Assembly: GCF_049243985.1 (NCBI RefSeq)
Contig: NC_135381.1
Span: forward strand, 13,689,345-13,753,344
DNA: 64,000 nt
Source of the DNA: Paroedura picta
Lineage: Eukaryota > Chordata > Lepidosauria > Squamata > Gekkonidae
Direction of reading: 5' to 3'
This document shows, piece after piece, positions 56,401 to 61,521 of the stretch. The notes under the pieces are model-generated. The model did not search any database. It had not been told where the DNA came from and worked only from the letters and a program-made list of their open reading frames with translations. A program made the position numbers and the translations under genes. Numbering within the stretch: position 1 is the stretch's first letter; every line of letters starts with the position of its first letter.

Positions 56401-59237
56401 TCATGGAAGATCCTGCAGAGGTGTGTTCGCAGAGTACGCTTAACCTTGCCTTAGTCACGAAGGTGAGGGTGGCAATATGAGCTGCCTTGGTGTGTCACGG
56501 TGCTCACGCATGCATTCACGAGCATTAGTCTGGCCTGCTTGAATTTCACACCAGAAGCTCTTCAGCTCAAATGGGGTAGCTGTCAAAGATCGTCATGGGC
56601 TGCAAATAGAACCCCCCCCCTCTCACCCTGCAATCAGGACAGTTATCTGCAGTCAAACTCTAACTGCAGTCCTTCCAGCAGCTGTGCAGGAGCTCTATTT
56701 CTGGAGCCCCTGCACCCTTGTGCAAAGCAATAGGCCTTCTGGAGCCTAGACAGCTTGATCAGCTCTTTGCTTTGCTCTCTGCCTCTCCCTGTCCTTCCAA
56801 AGGGAAGACTTGAAGCCTCAGGGCACTGGCTGTTTGCATCTTACAGATGCTGCCTCTGCTTGCTCCTACTTCATCCCCAAATATGCAGAAGCAAAAATGA
56901 ACTGAGAGGGGTCGGTTCCAGTGAAGAAACAAATATGAAATAGTACAGATGCACTGGGACACCAATACGGCAATAATAAATCCAAACAGAGTTGTCTCTC
57001 TTCAGTTTCAGTTGTTTTTAATTCTTACTTCATATAAGTCCCAATGCATTTCGCCTGCTGGCTTTGTCAAGGGACAAATTATTAGTGTTTCAAACAAACT
57101 TCATATAAGCAAATACAACATCCAAATTGAATTCAAGGGGACTGGTTGGCTGACTGGCTGTTAGCAAAGAATTATCATATGGCTGTATTTGGATGTTGTG
57201 ACACAGTTTACTAATTTAACAGAATTAACTTTTGCTTTATATTCCCACTGTCATGACGGTAGCTCATAGTCTGAGGAAGAGTGCTTGCACTCGGAAGCTC
57301 ACGCCTGGAACAAATCTTTGTTGGTCTTCAAGGTGCTCCTGGACTCTGATTTTGTTCTGCTACTTCAGACCAACAGGGCTACCCACTTGAATCTTGCTTT
57401 TCTAGCGTACAGTTTTTATCTTGTCCCACAGTCAGATCATTTGGCTCTACTGCTGCTTTGGAAAAGGGCTGGTCTGCAAAAGACCCATATTTCTTTACCT
57501 GAGGGGTACTGATCACACAGGGTGGGTCATGGAACTGCTTCCAGAGCAGGGCAGCTTATCATAGCGAGGGTTTCCTAGGAAAAGGTAATCCTGGCCTTCC
57601 CTTGGGAAGCCTTCTTTGCCCTTAGTCTTTTTCTGTGGTCCTGAACCAGAAGGACTCGGTCTCTTTGACGAATGGGTCCGTGGTGAATTTAGTGGCTTTC
57701 TGAGTGTTTGTTTTATCTGCTGTTTGTTCTGTGATGTTCCTCACCCTGTTGTTGCTGTCCCCCCCCCCCCGGCATCCTGCTTCTTTTTAAGCATTGTGAT
57801 CCTCCTGGAGTAACACGTTGCCTGTTGTTCTTGACATGCCTAGTGTGCTGGAGCAGCCGCGATGCCCGCAGCCAGGGTCTCTGGGGTGGAGCTGGATTCT
57901 CTGATCTCCCAAGTGAAAGATTTGTTATCTGACCTTGGAGAGGGCTTTGTCCTGGCCTGCCTGGAAGAGTACAACTACGATGTCGAACAGGTGATCAACA
58001 ACATTCTCGAAGACAAACTAGTGGCATCCCTGAAGAAGCTGGACCGTGCCATGCCAAGGTGGGGCTGAAACAGGTTCTTTGCCTTTTAACGGCCTTTTTA
58101 GCATCCCAAAATCAAATGCTTGAATGGCTTGTATACTTGGGGGGGACAATGGCCATGGAACCCCATCCTTTTTATGCAGACATTTGATTGGGGGCGAAGA
58201 AGGAACATGCACACAAGGTGATTTTGGACATTTTAAATTACGGTATTGTTGTCTGCCTTGGGGGTCTGGGGAATCTGACACATTTTTTTTTAAGGGAATA
58301 AGAGTCTTCCCCCTGTTCCCCAGAGTTTCTATATCCTTCCTGTCCTGGAGACCAGTTTCTTGTTTCTGGGAAGAGTGGATGCAATTTTCAGTTGGGAAAA
58401 CAATTCAGGGAGGAAAGGCTTCCATTAGCTTTCTTTCTTAAAATCCTCAACCAAGAACCATCGGCATCCCTGGGACTGGGGCCCTGAGCCACTGGTGGTG
58501 GGGGGAACACGGGAGGTGGAGGAAAGGGTTTTATTTTTCTCGTTGCCGGAAGAAGGTAGGATTTGGTTTTTTCGGGATTCTATTCTTCTTGTAACCTGCC
58601 GCAAGTCATTTTTGAGAGCGGTGAGTAAGAAATCAAATAAGTAATCATAAATAATAATAATCCTAAAATTGGAATTCTGGTCCTAGAACCCTTGGTGTCA
58701 CATGGAATTCAATCCCAGGTTAGAACGCGAGGATTTCTTGGGTTTTTAAATTTTATTTATTTATATATTCAATTTCTACCCTGCCACTTTCTGTAGACTC
58801 GTTACATAAAACAGATAAAAACTCCAATAAAAGCAATCCCCTTAAAAACATAAAACTACAAGAATATGGCATAATCCCCCCCTCCACCCCTATTATCAGC
58901 CAATTGTCATAGGATGGGAGGATCGCATGGTGGTACCCCGGCCTCAACCAAAGACATGGTGGAAGAGCTCCGTTTTACAGGCCCTGCAGAACTTGGGACA
59001 GCTCTGTCAGGGCCCTCAGATGTTCCAGGAGCTCATTCTGCCAGGTTGGGGCCAGGACTGAGAAGGCCCTGGCCCGGGTCGAGACAAGATACTGATCTTT
59101 TGACCTGTTTTCCCCAGGCCGTTGAAACAAGATCCAACCCCTCTAGTCACTGCACGAGGCAATATTTTCCAGAATGATGAATTTGATGTTTTCAGCAAAG
59201 ATTCTGTGGACCTGTCCCGGGTACAGAAAGGCAAAAG
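33639..59237 (+). CDS. ASCC2: ASCC2, ASC-1 complex subunit 2 (14 coding exons, 3' end outside window)
   Basis: The product is a subunit of the ASC-1 complex (with TRIP4, ASCC1 and ASCC3). It recruits the ASCC3 helicase to K63-ubiquitin marks during ALKBH3-linked alkylation repair and helps split collided ribosomes in the RQT pathway. Joined exons at 33639-33719, 35157-35315, 36368-36538, 38928-39057, 41040-41107, 42601-42711, 45771-45883, 46959-47033, 48475-48582, 53196-53264, 54787-54861, 56246-56420, 57844-58058 and 59118-59237 keep one frame with no stop for 556 codons plus two bases. They follow the human protein end to end. The N-terminal ASCC3-binding region is exons 2-12, and the CUE domain is at about residues 461-503 (VELDSLISQV to NNILED). 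The start is fixed by MPGLPLDEIQLTEKD, the human-like N-terminus. All introns are GT-AG; intron 12 looks U12-type. The remaining exons (about 200 residues in human) lie beyond 64000. Confidence 0.97.
33720..35156. other. ASCC2 intron 2
   Basis: 1437 bp, GTAAGA...GCAG. No further exon seen; the open frame at 34578-34871 matches nothing I know and is not called. No repeat assigned. Confidence 0.5.
35157..35315 (+). CDS. ASCC2: ASCC2 exon 3 (residues 28-80)
   Basis: Encodes HPEKKTERSFVLYKPPPK through FIADDLDWLLALPHDKFWCQ, among the most conserved stretches of the protein. Phase 0 at both ends; acceptor CGGCAG and donor GTAATA. Confidence 0.97.
35647..35938 (+). mobile_element. Sauria-type SINE
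   Basis: A full-length tRNA-headed SINE with B-box GAGTTCGATCC, body GAGGTCGGTAAAATGAGGAC and BovB-like end GGGTCAGACATGACCCGGTG, then a (CTTTA) tail. It lies in ASCC2 intron 3 in the sense direction and abuts a reverse family 2 SINE at its tail. Confidence 0.88.
35939..36203 (-). mobile_element. tRNA-derived SINE family 2, reverse
   Basis: On + it reads AAAGTGGCTTACAGTCGCCT, then CCTGTGAGGTGGGTGAGGCT and AGTCTGCACTCCTAACCACT ACACCAAGCT, the complement of the tRNA-like head. It is missing its (CTT)n tail, where it meets the Sauria SINE. Confidence 0.85.
36368..36538 (+). CDS. ASCC2: ASCC2 exon 4 (residues 81-137)
   Basis: VVFDETLQKCLDSYLRHAPR starts the exon and LTFLRMSTHKESK ends it. Phase 0 both sides, acceptor CTTCAG, donor GTAAAC. 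It corresponds to human VIFDETLQKCLDSYLR. Confidence 0.97.
36866..36939. mobile_element. palindromic hAT MITE (family A), left arm deleted
   Basis: Only CAG of the left terminus remains before the loop and the intact right arm (GCTGGCAGGGGCTCATGGGA to GACTACCCCCG). A perfect 8-bp duplication GTCTAATG at 36858-36865 and 36940-36947 shows that the deletion removed inner sequence but kept both ends. In ASCC2 intron 4. Confidence 0.88.
37190..37375 (-). mobile_element. CR1 LINE 3' end, reverse
   Basis: TAGAATCATGGGATGATATT, then GGTCATCTAGTCCAACCCCC and ACTATGCAGGACACTCACAA. This is the complement of the CR1 3' end as seen at 33.3 kb. Confidence 0.82.
37376..37600 (+). mobile_element. CR1-like LINE 3' end
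   Basis: GAAAGCATTTTCTGACTGTG, GTGGAATACACTGACTTGGA and GGACTAGATGGTCTCTTCCA in sense direction. A different CR1-type subfamily from its neighbour, and the two face in opposite directions. Confidence 0.7.
37601..38927. other. ASCC2 intron 4, unassigned part
   Basis: AT-rich. At about 37920-38040 there is a weak CR1/L2 likeness (CTTCATGACCTTGGACTC). The minus strand of 38170-38770 has open frames (for example 38588-38770) that may be an old LINE, but I cannot assign it. Confidence 0.3.
38928..39057 (+). CDS. ASCC2: ASCC2 exon 5 (residues 138-180)
   Basis: DHFITPSVFGEIVYNNFLFD then IPKILDLCVLYGKGNNALLH, closely matching the human protein. It ends after the first base of a Glu codon (phase 1), donor GTTAGT. 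Confidence 0.97.
39058..41039. other. ASCC2 intron 5
   Basis: 1982 bp. It contains a G-rich run at about 39903-39922 (possible G-quadruplex). At about 40500-40600 an old SINE fragment in reverse carries CTTTAACCACTGCTCCATGC. No exon missed. Confidence 0.45.
41040..41107 (+). CDS. ASCC2: ASCC2 exon 6 (residues 181-203)
   Basis: ENIFIQQPSYFSDLDETVPT followed by VLQ; human has NIFTQQPSYYSDLDETLPTILQ in pieces. Acceptor CCACAG, donor GTGCTA, ends in phase 0. Confidence 0.96.
41180..41350 (+). repeat. unclassified interspersed repeat (family E)
   Basis: GGTGGGGTTTGCAGAGGGGA, GCCATAATGCCATAGAGTTT, GGCCATTTTATCCAGGTGAA and a final CCCCCAGGAGTTTGGTAACT. In ASCC2 intron 6. Confidence 0.5.
41410..41471. 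repeat. (AAT)n microsatellite
   Basis: About 20 AAT units directly after GGGCAATAAATCG, a LINE-tail-like sequence. It probably grew from a retrotransposon tail. Confidence 0.9.
41511..41545 (+). mobile_element. hAT terminus fragment
   Basis: CAGTGGTTCTCAACC is the SPIN/Charlie-type hAT terminus, followed by a short tandem CGCCCTACTGTC. No matching right end is visible. Confidence 0.45.
41608..41892 (+). mobile_element. Sauria-type SINE with intact target duplication
   Basis: Full-length copy with GTGGCGCAGAGTGGTAAGGC, B-box GAGTTTGATCC and BovB-like end GGTCAGACATGACCCGGTGC, then a short (CTTTAC) tail. A perfect 15-bp duplication CTTACCTTATGGTGT lies at 41593-41607 and 41893-41907, as expected of target-primed insertion. 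In ASCC2 intron 6. Confidence 0.93.
42601..42711 (+). CDS. ASCC2: ASCC2 exon 7 (residues 204-240)
   Basis: VFSNILHTCGLQCEGVSAEP then QKLEERIRMTPGDMPLQ. Phase 0 at both ends; acceptor TTCTAG, donor GTGGGG. The middle (CEGVSAEP) is the least conserved part relative to human. Confidence 0.96.
43062..43190 (+). mobile_element. long-TIR element with arms joined
   Basis: A left arm TTGGGTAGCCGTGTTGGTCT...CTAAGACCAACAAAG runs within about 15 bp into a right-arm segment TTGTTGGTCTTAAAGGTGCT. The copy is a small foldback of two inverted arms without the usual interior. In ASCC2 intron 7. Confidence 0.6.
43191..43974. other. ASCC2 intron 7, unassigned part
   Basis: No exon or repeat assigned. The + frame at 43291-43716 has no recognisable domain and no splice context matching ASCC2. 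Confidence 0.35.
43975..44432. mobile_element. family E repeat split by a reverse LINE 3' end
   Basis: The left half of family E (CCAATTTGGCAAATTCCTGG...CTCAGCAGGGTAT) ends at about 44056. The right half (CTGCCATTTTCTCCAGTGGA...GGATGGCAACCC) resumes at about 44335. Between them lies a minus-sense CR1/L2-type LINE 3' end with a (TTTA)n tail side at 44057-44070. The LINE must be the younger insertion. Confidence 0.55.
44841..45035 (+). mobile_element. 5S rRNA-derived SINE
   Basis: The first 110 bp or so follow 5S rRNA: CCTGATCTTGTTAAGATCTC, AGAAGCTAAGCAGGGTCAGC (internal box A), TGGTGAGTATTTGGATGGGG (intermediate element and box C). The 3' half (GAAGCCTCCTTGAGTCAGCT, then TTTGATGGCCAAAAAGAG) is not 5S, so this is a SINE with a 5S-type pol III promoter rather than a 5S gene. 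5S-derived SINEs are known from lizards. It lies in ASCC2 intron 7 in sense direction. Confidence 0.85.
45407..45695 (+). mobile_element. tRNA-derived SINE family 2, full length
   Basis: The reference copy here: head TTGGTGTAGTGGTTAGGAGC with B-box-like GGGTTGGATTCC, body GGTGACCTTAGGCTCCCCAC and CTGTAAGCCGCTTTGAGACT, and tail (CTT)n. It ends about 75 bp before ASCC2 exon 8. Confidence 0.88.
45771..45883 (+). CDS. ASCC2: ASCC2 exon 8 (residues 241-277)
   Basis: ELMDIVLYLCDTCITLWAFL then DVFPLACQTFQKHDFCS, nearly identical to human. It ends after two bases of an Arg codon (phase 2); acceptor TCCTAG, donor GTATAT. Confidence 0.97.
45884..46336. other. ASCC2 intron 8, left part
   Basis: No repeat or exon recognised. 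The intron runs to 46958 and holds the SPIN-like element that follows. Confidence 0.4.
46337..46715 (+). mobile_element. SPIN-like hAT element
   Basis: Starts CAGTGGTTCTCAACCTGGGG with GGTCACAGCAGGGC near 46400. Ends GGGTCACCACAACATGAGGA, AAAGGGTCGCAGCATTAGGA and GAGAACCACTG. Both ends are the SPIN/Charlie pattern and it is the same family as 13182-13558. No clean 8-bp duplication was seen. Non-coding; in ASCC2 intron 8. Confidence 0.75.
46959..47033 (+). CDS. ASCC2: ASCC2 exon 9 (residues 278-302)
   Basis: IASFYELVIPELESVIKKRR followed by HEDS. Enters and leaves in phase 2; acceptor TTGTAG, donor GTACCT. Confidence 0.96.
47034..48474. other. ASCC2 intron 9
   Basis: 1441 bp. A diverged SINE-like stretch lies at about 47155-47310 (ATCTTTACAACAACCAAGCA then GACTGGCTGGCCCAAGCTC). 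A C run lies near 47490. No exon missed. Confidence 0.45.
48475..48582 (+). CDS. ASCC2: ASCC2 exon 10 (residues 303-338)
   Basis: LMLDVWTRLSHSRKKMVEVF then HIIVNQLCLQPILES. Phase 2 at both ends; acceptor TTCTAG, donor GTACGT. Confidence 0.97.
48604..48899 (-). mobile_element. tRNA-derived SINE family 2, reverse, full length
   Basis: Begins with (GAA)n, the complement of the CTT tail, then AGTTGGTTCTTATATGCCGC and AAGCGGCTTACAGTCGCCTT. Ends CCTAACCACTACACCAAACT GGCTCTC. It starts only about 20 bp after the exon 10 donor. Confidence 0.88.
49000..49190 (-). repeat. old SINE-like fragment
   Basis: TCCTATCCTCTGTTTTATCC-TCACAACAACC, GCGAGGTAGGTTAAGCTGAG and GTGTCACCCAGCAAGCTTC resemble the body of family 2 SINEs in reverse. 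In ASCC2 intron 10. Confidence 0.45.
49410..49797 (+). mobile_element. GC-rich hAT non-autonomous element, copy 2
   Basis: Termini CAGTGGTCCCCAACCCCCGG and GGTTGGGGACCACTG; 388 bp. The flanks ATTTACAG (49402-49409) and ATCTACAG (49798-49805) match at seven of eight positions. Same family and direction as 2479-2830. It lies at the 5' edge of a LINE fragment, into which it may have inserted. ASCC2 intron 10. Confidence 0.87.
49798..50250 (+). mobile_element. CR1/L2-type LINE 3' region
   Basis: Sense-strand C-terminal block read in pieces: LQDHLFPQRDI, LVGCSPWGDQGPEG and VPQGLQDRVVQQGLWLRPKT, followed by a 3' tail ending CAGGCTATAAACAGAATTTT. The frame is broken. In ASCC2 intron 10. Confidence 0.68.
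50280..50830 (-). mobile_element. CR1/L2-type LINE 3' region, reverse
   Basis: The left end AATAATAATAAAATTGATTT-ATATCCCGCCC is the complement of the 3' tail. The minus strand at about 50840-50640 reads RPTFKTICGLDPAYLKDHLS, then a block like LDQGQGLLSPGPHLVE. It faces the + copy ending at 50250, so the two LINE 3' ends meet tail to tail. Confidence 0.7.
50831..51654. other. ASCC2 intron 10, unassigned part
   Basis: No exon or repeat assigned between a LINE and a SINE. Confidence 0.35.
51655..51918 (-). mobile_element. tRNA-derived SINE family 2, reverse
   Basis: GTTGCTTCTTATATGCCGCT, GAGTCTCAAAGCGGCTTACA and at the right TCTTAATCACTACACCAAGC TGGCTCTC. More diverged than the 48604 copy. Confidence 0.82.
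52010..52350 (-). mobile_element. CR1/L2-type LINE fragment, reverse, split by a MITE
   Basis: The minus strand reads TLAPVWRNVLLREIRAQKDL then NQFCRACKTEHF, the LINE C-terminal block, up to the insertion at 52060-52195. The sequence left of the insertion (CCCCAACCATAAGCCTGTAAGA) continues the same LINE. The MITE is therefore younger than the LINE. Confidence 0.68.
52060..52195. mobile_element. palindromic hAT MITE (family A)
   Basis: A 136-bp near-perfect palindrome, CAGGGGTAGTCAAACTGCGG to its complement. A perfect 8-bp duplication CTGTAAGA lies at 52052-52059 and 52196-52203, inside a LINE. In ASCC2 intron 10. Confidence 0.94.
52351..52795. other. ASCC2 intron 10, unassigned part
   Basis: No exon. 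A short likeness to the long-TIR family lies at 52475-52515 (TAAAGGCCAACACGGCTATC). Confidence 0.35.
52796..53124 (+). mobile_element. hAT element (family C), full length
   Basis: Left end CAGGCTTTCGTGAACCTCTG, middle GTACCATATATAGTTATGTT and a (CA)n stretch at 52933-52952, right end AAAAAGGATGAGAGAGGCTG. The flanks CCCTAGAC (52788-52795) and CCTTGGAC (53125-53132) match at six of eight bases. It ends 71 bp before ASCC2 exon 11. Confidence 0.8.
53196..53264 (+). CDS. ASCC2: ASCC2 exon 11 (residues 339-361)
   Basis: SHDNVQPFIEEFLQIFTSVL then QER; human has SCDNIQGFIEEFLQIFSSLLQEKR in this region. It is 69 bp, so its loss would keep the frame. Acceptor TTACAG, donor GTGAGA. It lies between two direct family C hAT copies. 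Confidence 0.97.
53265..53708. other. ASCC2 intron 11, left part
   Basis: Contains a 14-15 bp G run at about 53275-53289 right after the exon 11 donor, an A run at about 53393-53405, and a fragment of the long-TIR family at about 53433-53505 (TTTGAGTCCAGGGGCACCAC). Confidence 0.5.
53709..54026 (+). mobile_element. hAT element (family C), full length with target duplication
   Basis: A 318-bp element starting CAGGCTTCCTCATGAAACCC and ending AAAAAGTTGAGAAAGGCTG. A perfect 8-bp duplication CTCTGTGC lies at 53701-53708 and 54027-54034, which places the family in hAT. Interior landmarks: GAGCATATATGGTCATGTCG, CTCCCAAAATGGCCAATTAT, TGCATGATGGCACCACTTAT. Non-coding. Confidence 0.92.
54370..54645 (-). 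mobile_element. tRNA-derived SINE family 2, reverse, diverged
   Basis: GAAGGAGTCTCAAAATGGCT, TACCCTGTGAGGGAGGTGAG and CTTAACCACTGTACCAAGCT in the reverse family 2 order. In ASCC2 intron 11, about 140 bp before exon 12. Confidence 0.78.
54787..54861 (+). CDS. ASCC2: ASCC2 exon 12 (residues 362-386)
   Basis: FLRDYDELFSVADDVSLLQQ then ASSS, ending after TT of a Leu codon. Acceptor TTGCAG; donor GTATCCTT, which is the minor-spliceosome consensus. The junction with exon 13 restores LDETR exactly as in human. Confidence 0.96.
55267..55417. mobile_element. palindromic hAT MITE (family A) with duplicated end
   Basis: Arms CAGGGGTAGTCAAATTGCAA and TGCAGTT-type complement; the palindrome proper ends at 55402. 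The last 15 bp (CTTTGACTACCCCTG) are then repeated at 55403-55417. It lies inside the U12-type intron 12 of ASCC2. Confidence 0.85.
55480..55610 (-). mobile_element. hAT element (family C), end fragment, reverse
   Basis: CAGCCTTTTCCAACCTTTTA, GGAGCCCCTGAAATAAATTT and ACCCCCGGAAGTGATGTCAG form the complement of the family C right end. The other end is missing. Confidence 0.6.
55690..55960 (+). mobile_element. old CR1/L2-like LINE fragment
   Basis: Weak + strand likeness to the LINE C-terminal block (CTTTAAAGCCCTCACTGACC, then CTGGGTATTTG...). Heavily decayed; could be a different LINE. Confidence 0.35.
56246..56420 (+). CDS. ASCC2: ASCC2 exon 13 (residues 387-445)
   Basis: DETRTTYILQAVEGAWEGVD then RRKQTAKGPP and a Pro/Ser/Glu-rich linker ending LERLMEDPAE. 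The first part is conserved. The linker is low-complexity and differs from human while keeping a similar length, as expected of a disordered hinge before the CUE domain. Donor GTGTGT, phase 0. Confidence 0.95.
56421..57184. other. ASCC2 intron 13, left part
   Basis: No exon or repeat family assigned with confidence. Confidence 0.35.
57185..57400 (+). mobile_element. long-TIR element, interior and full right arm
   Basis: Starts in the interior (GTGACACAGTTTACTAATTT, ATTCCCACTGTCATGACGG) as at 9236-9303. It then runs through AGTCTGAGGAAGAGTGCTTG, GTTGGTCTTCAAGGTGCTCC and TTCAGACCAACAGGGCTACC CACTTGAATC. This copy shows the right arm complete to its outer end, which defines the family as having long inverted arms. 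In ASCC2 intron 13. Confidence 0.7.
57844..58058 (+). CDS. ASCC2: ASCC2 exon 14 (residues 446-516, CUE domain)
   Basis: Carries the ubiquitin-binding CUE domain: GVELDSLISQVKDLLSDLGE, FVLACLEEYNYDVEQVINNI and LEDKLVASLKKLDR. By family knowledge this domain binds K63-linked ubiquitin and targets the ASCC3-ALKBH3 repair machinery to foci. Compared with human, YYHYDPEQ reads EYNYDVEQ, a conservative difference. Acceptor CCTAG, donor GTGGGG, ends in phase 2. Confidence 0.97.
58059..58739. other. ASCC2 intron 14, left part
   Basis: No exon or assigned repeat. A LINE-tail-like (AATA)n stretch lies near 58640-58665 after GGTGAGTAAGAAATCAAATA. Confidence 0.35.
58740..59090 (-). mobile_element. CR1/L2-type LINE 3' region, reverse
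   Basis: The left side TTTTATTTATTTATATATTC-AATTTCTACCCTGCC is the tail complement. CGGCCTCAACCAAAGACATG and AGGCCCTGGCCCGGGTCGAG match the LINE C-terminal region in reverse. It reaches to within about 30 bp of the ASCC2 exon 15 acceptor. Confidence 0.68.
59118..59237 (+). CDS. ASCC2: ASCC2 exon 15 (residues 517-556), last exon in window
   Basis: PLKQDPTPLVTARGNIFQND then EFDVFSKDSVDLSRVQKGK; human has NVFQNDEFDVFSRDSVDLSRVHKGK here. Acceptor CCCCAG, donor GTGAGT, ends after AG of a Ser/Arg codon. No exon encoding the next human stretch (RKEENTRSLLNDKRA) was found before 64000. Confidence 0.97.
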
Positions 59238-60869
59238 GTGAGTTACCTGTTCTGTGCCCCACAGGCATTCATATAACAAGCATTCTAATTATCTTATGTA
59301 ACACCAAAGGTTTTCCTGGTGAGTTTGGGATGGGCTAGGAAAACATCATCGTATCAGTTTTCCAGCTGCTGGAAGTGTTATTCCTTGTTCCGAGCGTGTT
59401 CTGATTGCAGTCTCACGGAATGCAGTAGTGGGACTGTTTGCGTCATTTTCTCAGCGACAGTGACTCTTGGCCTTCTAAGGGGGGAAATGCGGGAATCTTT
59501 CTAAAGCCCTCTCCCCACTGTCACTGGTCCTAACAAACTGGCAGCCGTCAGTGGTTGCATTTCAATTTTTTTTTTAAGAGAGTGATCTCTCCATCATGAT
59601 GTGGCATTTGTCTCAGTCTATAAGGGGCCATGTCAAATTTTTTGTCATCTTGCCCTTCCGGACTGACGCGTGACACTGCAAATCCATGTTCAGATCCCCA
59701 GGCATGTAATTTTTAGCTGCAAAAAGGCACCACAGAGGGCCTGATACAGAGCAGGGTTGAAATGCTATGGAAAGACAGTCTGAGTCTTTCCCCTTCTAGC
59801 TGTTTCTTTTTATTGGGCTTCTCCATTTTAAACTCCAAGACAGTTGCCTTTAGTTTGCTAGTCTTTTTCCTTCCTGGTGCTTCAAGTGAGTGAATTAGCA
59901 CTCCCATTCCCCAGTTTGCAACCTTGATCACTATATTCCCACACAGCTAATTTGGATCTGTGGATCCAGATGCAGATCCCAAGCCCCATGCTCAGTCTGG
60001 TGCGAAACGCTCTTCCAGAAGATACTGCAGCGCCTCCGGAGGCAGCACATGCCTTGTGTGTTTCTGAACATCCCTGTTGCAATGCTGCCTGGCTGGCTTG
60101 ACAGGAAACAATTACTGAAGTGTCATCAGCCTTTTTTTGCTGAGCATCAGCTTGAAATTTTCTTTTTAACCTCTTCAGGTGCGCGTGAGCCAAGCCAGAT
60201 ATTGCAAAGTGCTCTTGGGGGTGAGCAGCCAGATTTGGGGTCAGAGGTTACCCCTAAATGCAATGCTTAAGTAGCAAGACAGGGGTGCTTGAAAGCTCAT
60301 TTTCCCACATTGCATGTAAGTGCGATGGCGGCACGGAAAGGCCGCCAAGGGTGGAGCTGCGCCATGTAGGTTCCGTGCGCTTCCAGGGAAGGCTTTCATT
60401 AGGCACCGTGCCCCAGGAAACTGGTCATTCCAGACCCACCTGCACCCGAGACATGATCTTTCACCACTGGTATGAGGAGAATGCAGAGATGTGGAACTTA
60501 CAGACCCAAGTAACTCATACATTCCCGGGAGCAAAACATTACCAGCTGTGTCATTTAGAAAAGGGATTTCCACATAGTTTTGCAGAGGAAGTGCTTACAT
60601 AAGGCCTCGATGGATGGGTGCACGAAGGGCTCAGCGTTGATAGGAAGAGGCGGCTGCCAAAGCTGCTCTTGAATGAGTATCTGCAGGATTAGGAGCCAGT
60701 GTTATCAGCATGTTCTAGGTGCCACTGGCTGGGAAATTTTAAGGCATCTTGCAGAAGAGGCTGCCAAAAATCATTTGCTGGCTGCAAGAAAAGCTATTAG
60801 TCTGAGGGAAGAAAGGCGTCCAGAAAATGGCAGCTGTGCAGAGAAATCTGGAGGCAGGTGTGGGAAGAT
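59238..60869. other. ASCC2 intron 15, left part
   Basis: No exon recognised. The + frame at 60258-60602 (114 codons) has no known domain, and its flanks do not fit the phase-2 junction required after exon 15. A short G/C-moderate stretch surrounds it. Confidence 0.4.
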
Positions 60870-60882
60870 GGCCATGCCAAGA

Positions 60883-61508
60883 TAGATAGATACCTTTATT
60901 TCGGTCAACAACTAGTACAAAATACAAAACAGTCAAACACTATATAAGATGGATTAAAAGTTCCAAAATAATGTGTTCAATAAATCCGTCCTAACTCTTA
61001 TACCTATTTAGCCAGGCACTTCTACGTTTAATTGCTAATCTTGCATATTTGGCAACAATATGGGATAAATTCCCAGCAGCTCTTAAAATATTCAAAACGA
61101 AGGCCCTGGTGCAAATGTTATATGGAGCTCCACTGACAATCACCGCCAATACAATTCGCCTGGAGCAGGGGTAGTCAAACTGCAGCCCTCCAGATGTCCA
61201 TGGACTACAATTCCCAGGAGCCCCCTGCCAGCATTTGCTGGCAGGGGGCTCCTGGGAATTGTAGTCCATGGACATCTGGAGGGCCGCAGTTTGACTACCC
61301 CTGGCCTGGAGAGAGTCCCAACCAAATTTTTGAGAAATCTTCTGCAGCTCCCCACAATTGTCTCTAATGCTGCAATGCGTGTGGAGTCAGGTTTGACCCT
61401 GGTCGAGGCAAGTTTATGGTCAACTGCAATATTGTCTTGGCTAAGGCTGATCTTCTTTCCCAGGGGTCTCTCCTACCTAATATTATTTGACACGTTTACT
61501 CCTCCATG
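60883..61508 (-). mobile_element. LINE insertion with inverted 5' part and target duplication
   Basis: A perfect 13-bp duplication GGCCATGCCAAGA lies at 60870-60882 and 61509-61521. From the left, (TAGA)n and the complement of GACCGAAATAAAGGTATC form a minus-strand 3' end. Just inside it the minus strand reads AKYARLAIKRRSAWLNRYKS and a stop. From about 61312 the opposite strand reads PTKFLRNLLQLPTIVSNAAM and RVESGLTLVEASLW, so the upstream part of the same LINE lies inverted. This is the classic product of twin priming during LINE insertion. I cannot name the clade. Confidence 0.75.
61166..61303. mobile_element. palindromic hAT MITE (family A) nested in LINE
   Basis: A 138-bp near-perfect palindrome CAGGGGTAGTCAAACTGCAG...CCGCAGTTTGACTACCCCTG. 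A perfect 8-bp duplication GCCTGGAG lies at 61158-61165 and 61304-61311. It lies within the LINE at 60883-61508 and is therefore younger. ASCC2 intron 15. Confidence 0.94.
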
Positions 61509-61521
61509 GGCCATGCCAAGA

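Noticed and set aside
60258-60602. 114-codon + strand open frame in ASCC2 intron 15
   Set aside because: No similarity to the next ASCC2 exons (RKEENTRSLLNDKRA region) or to any family I know, and no supporting splice sites in the right phase.
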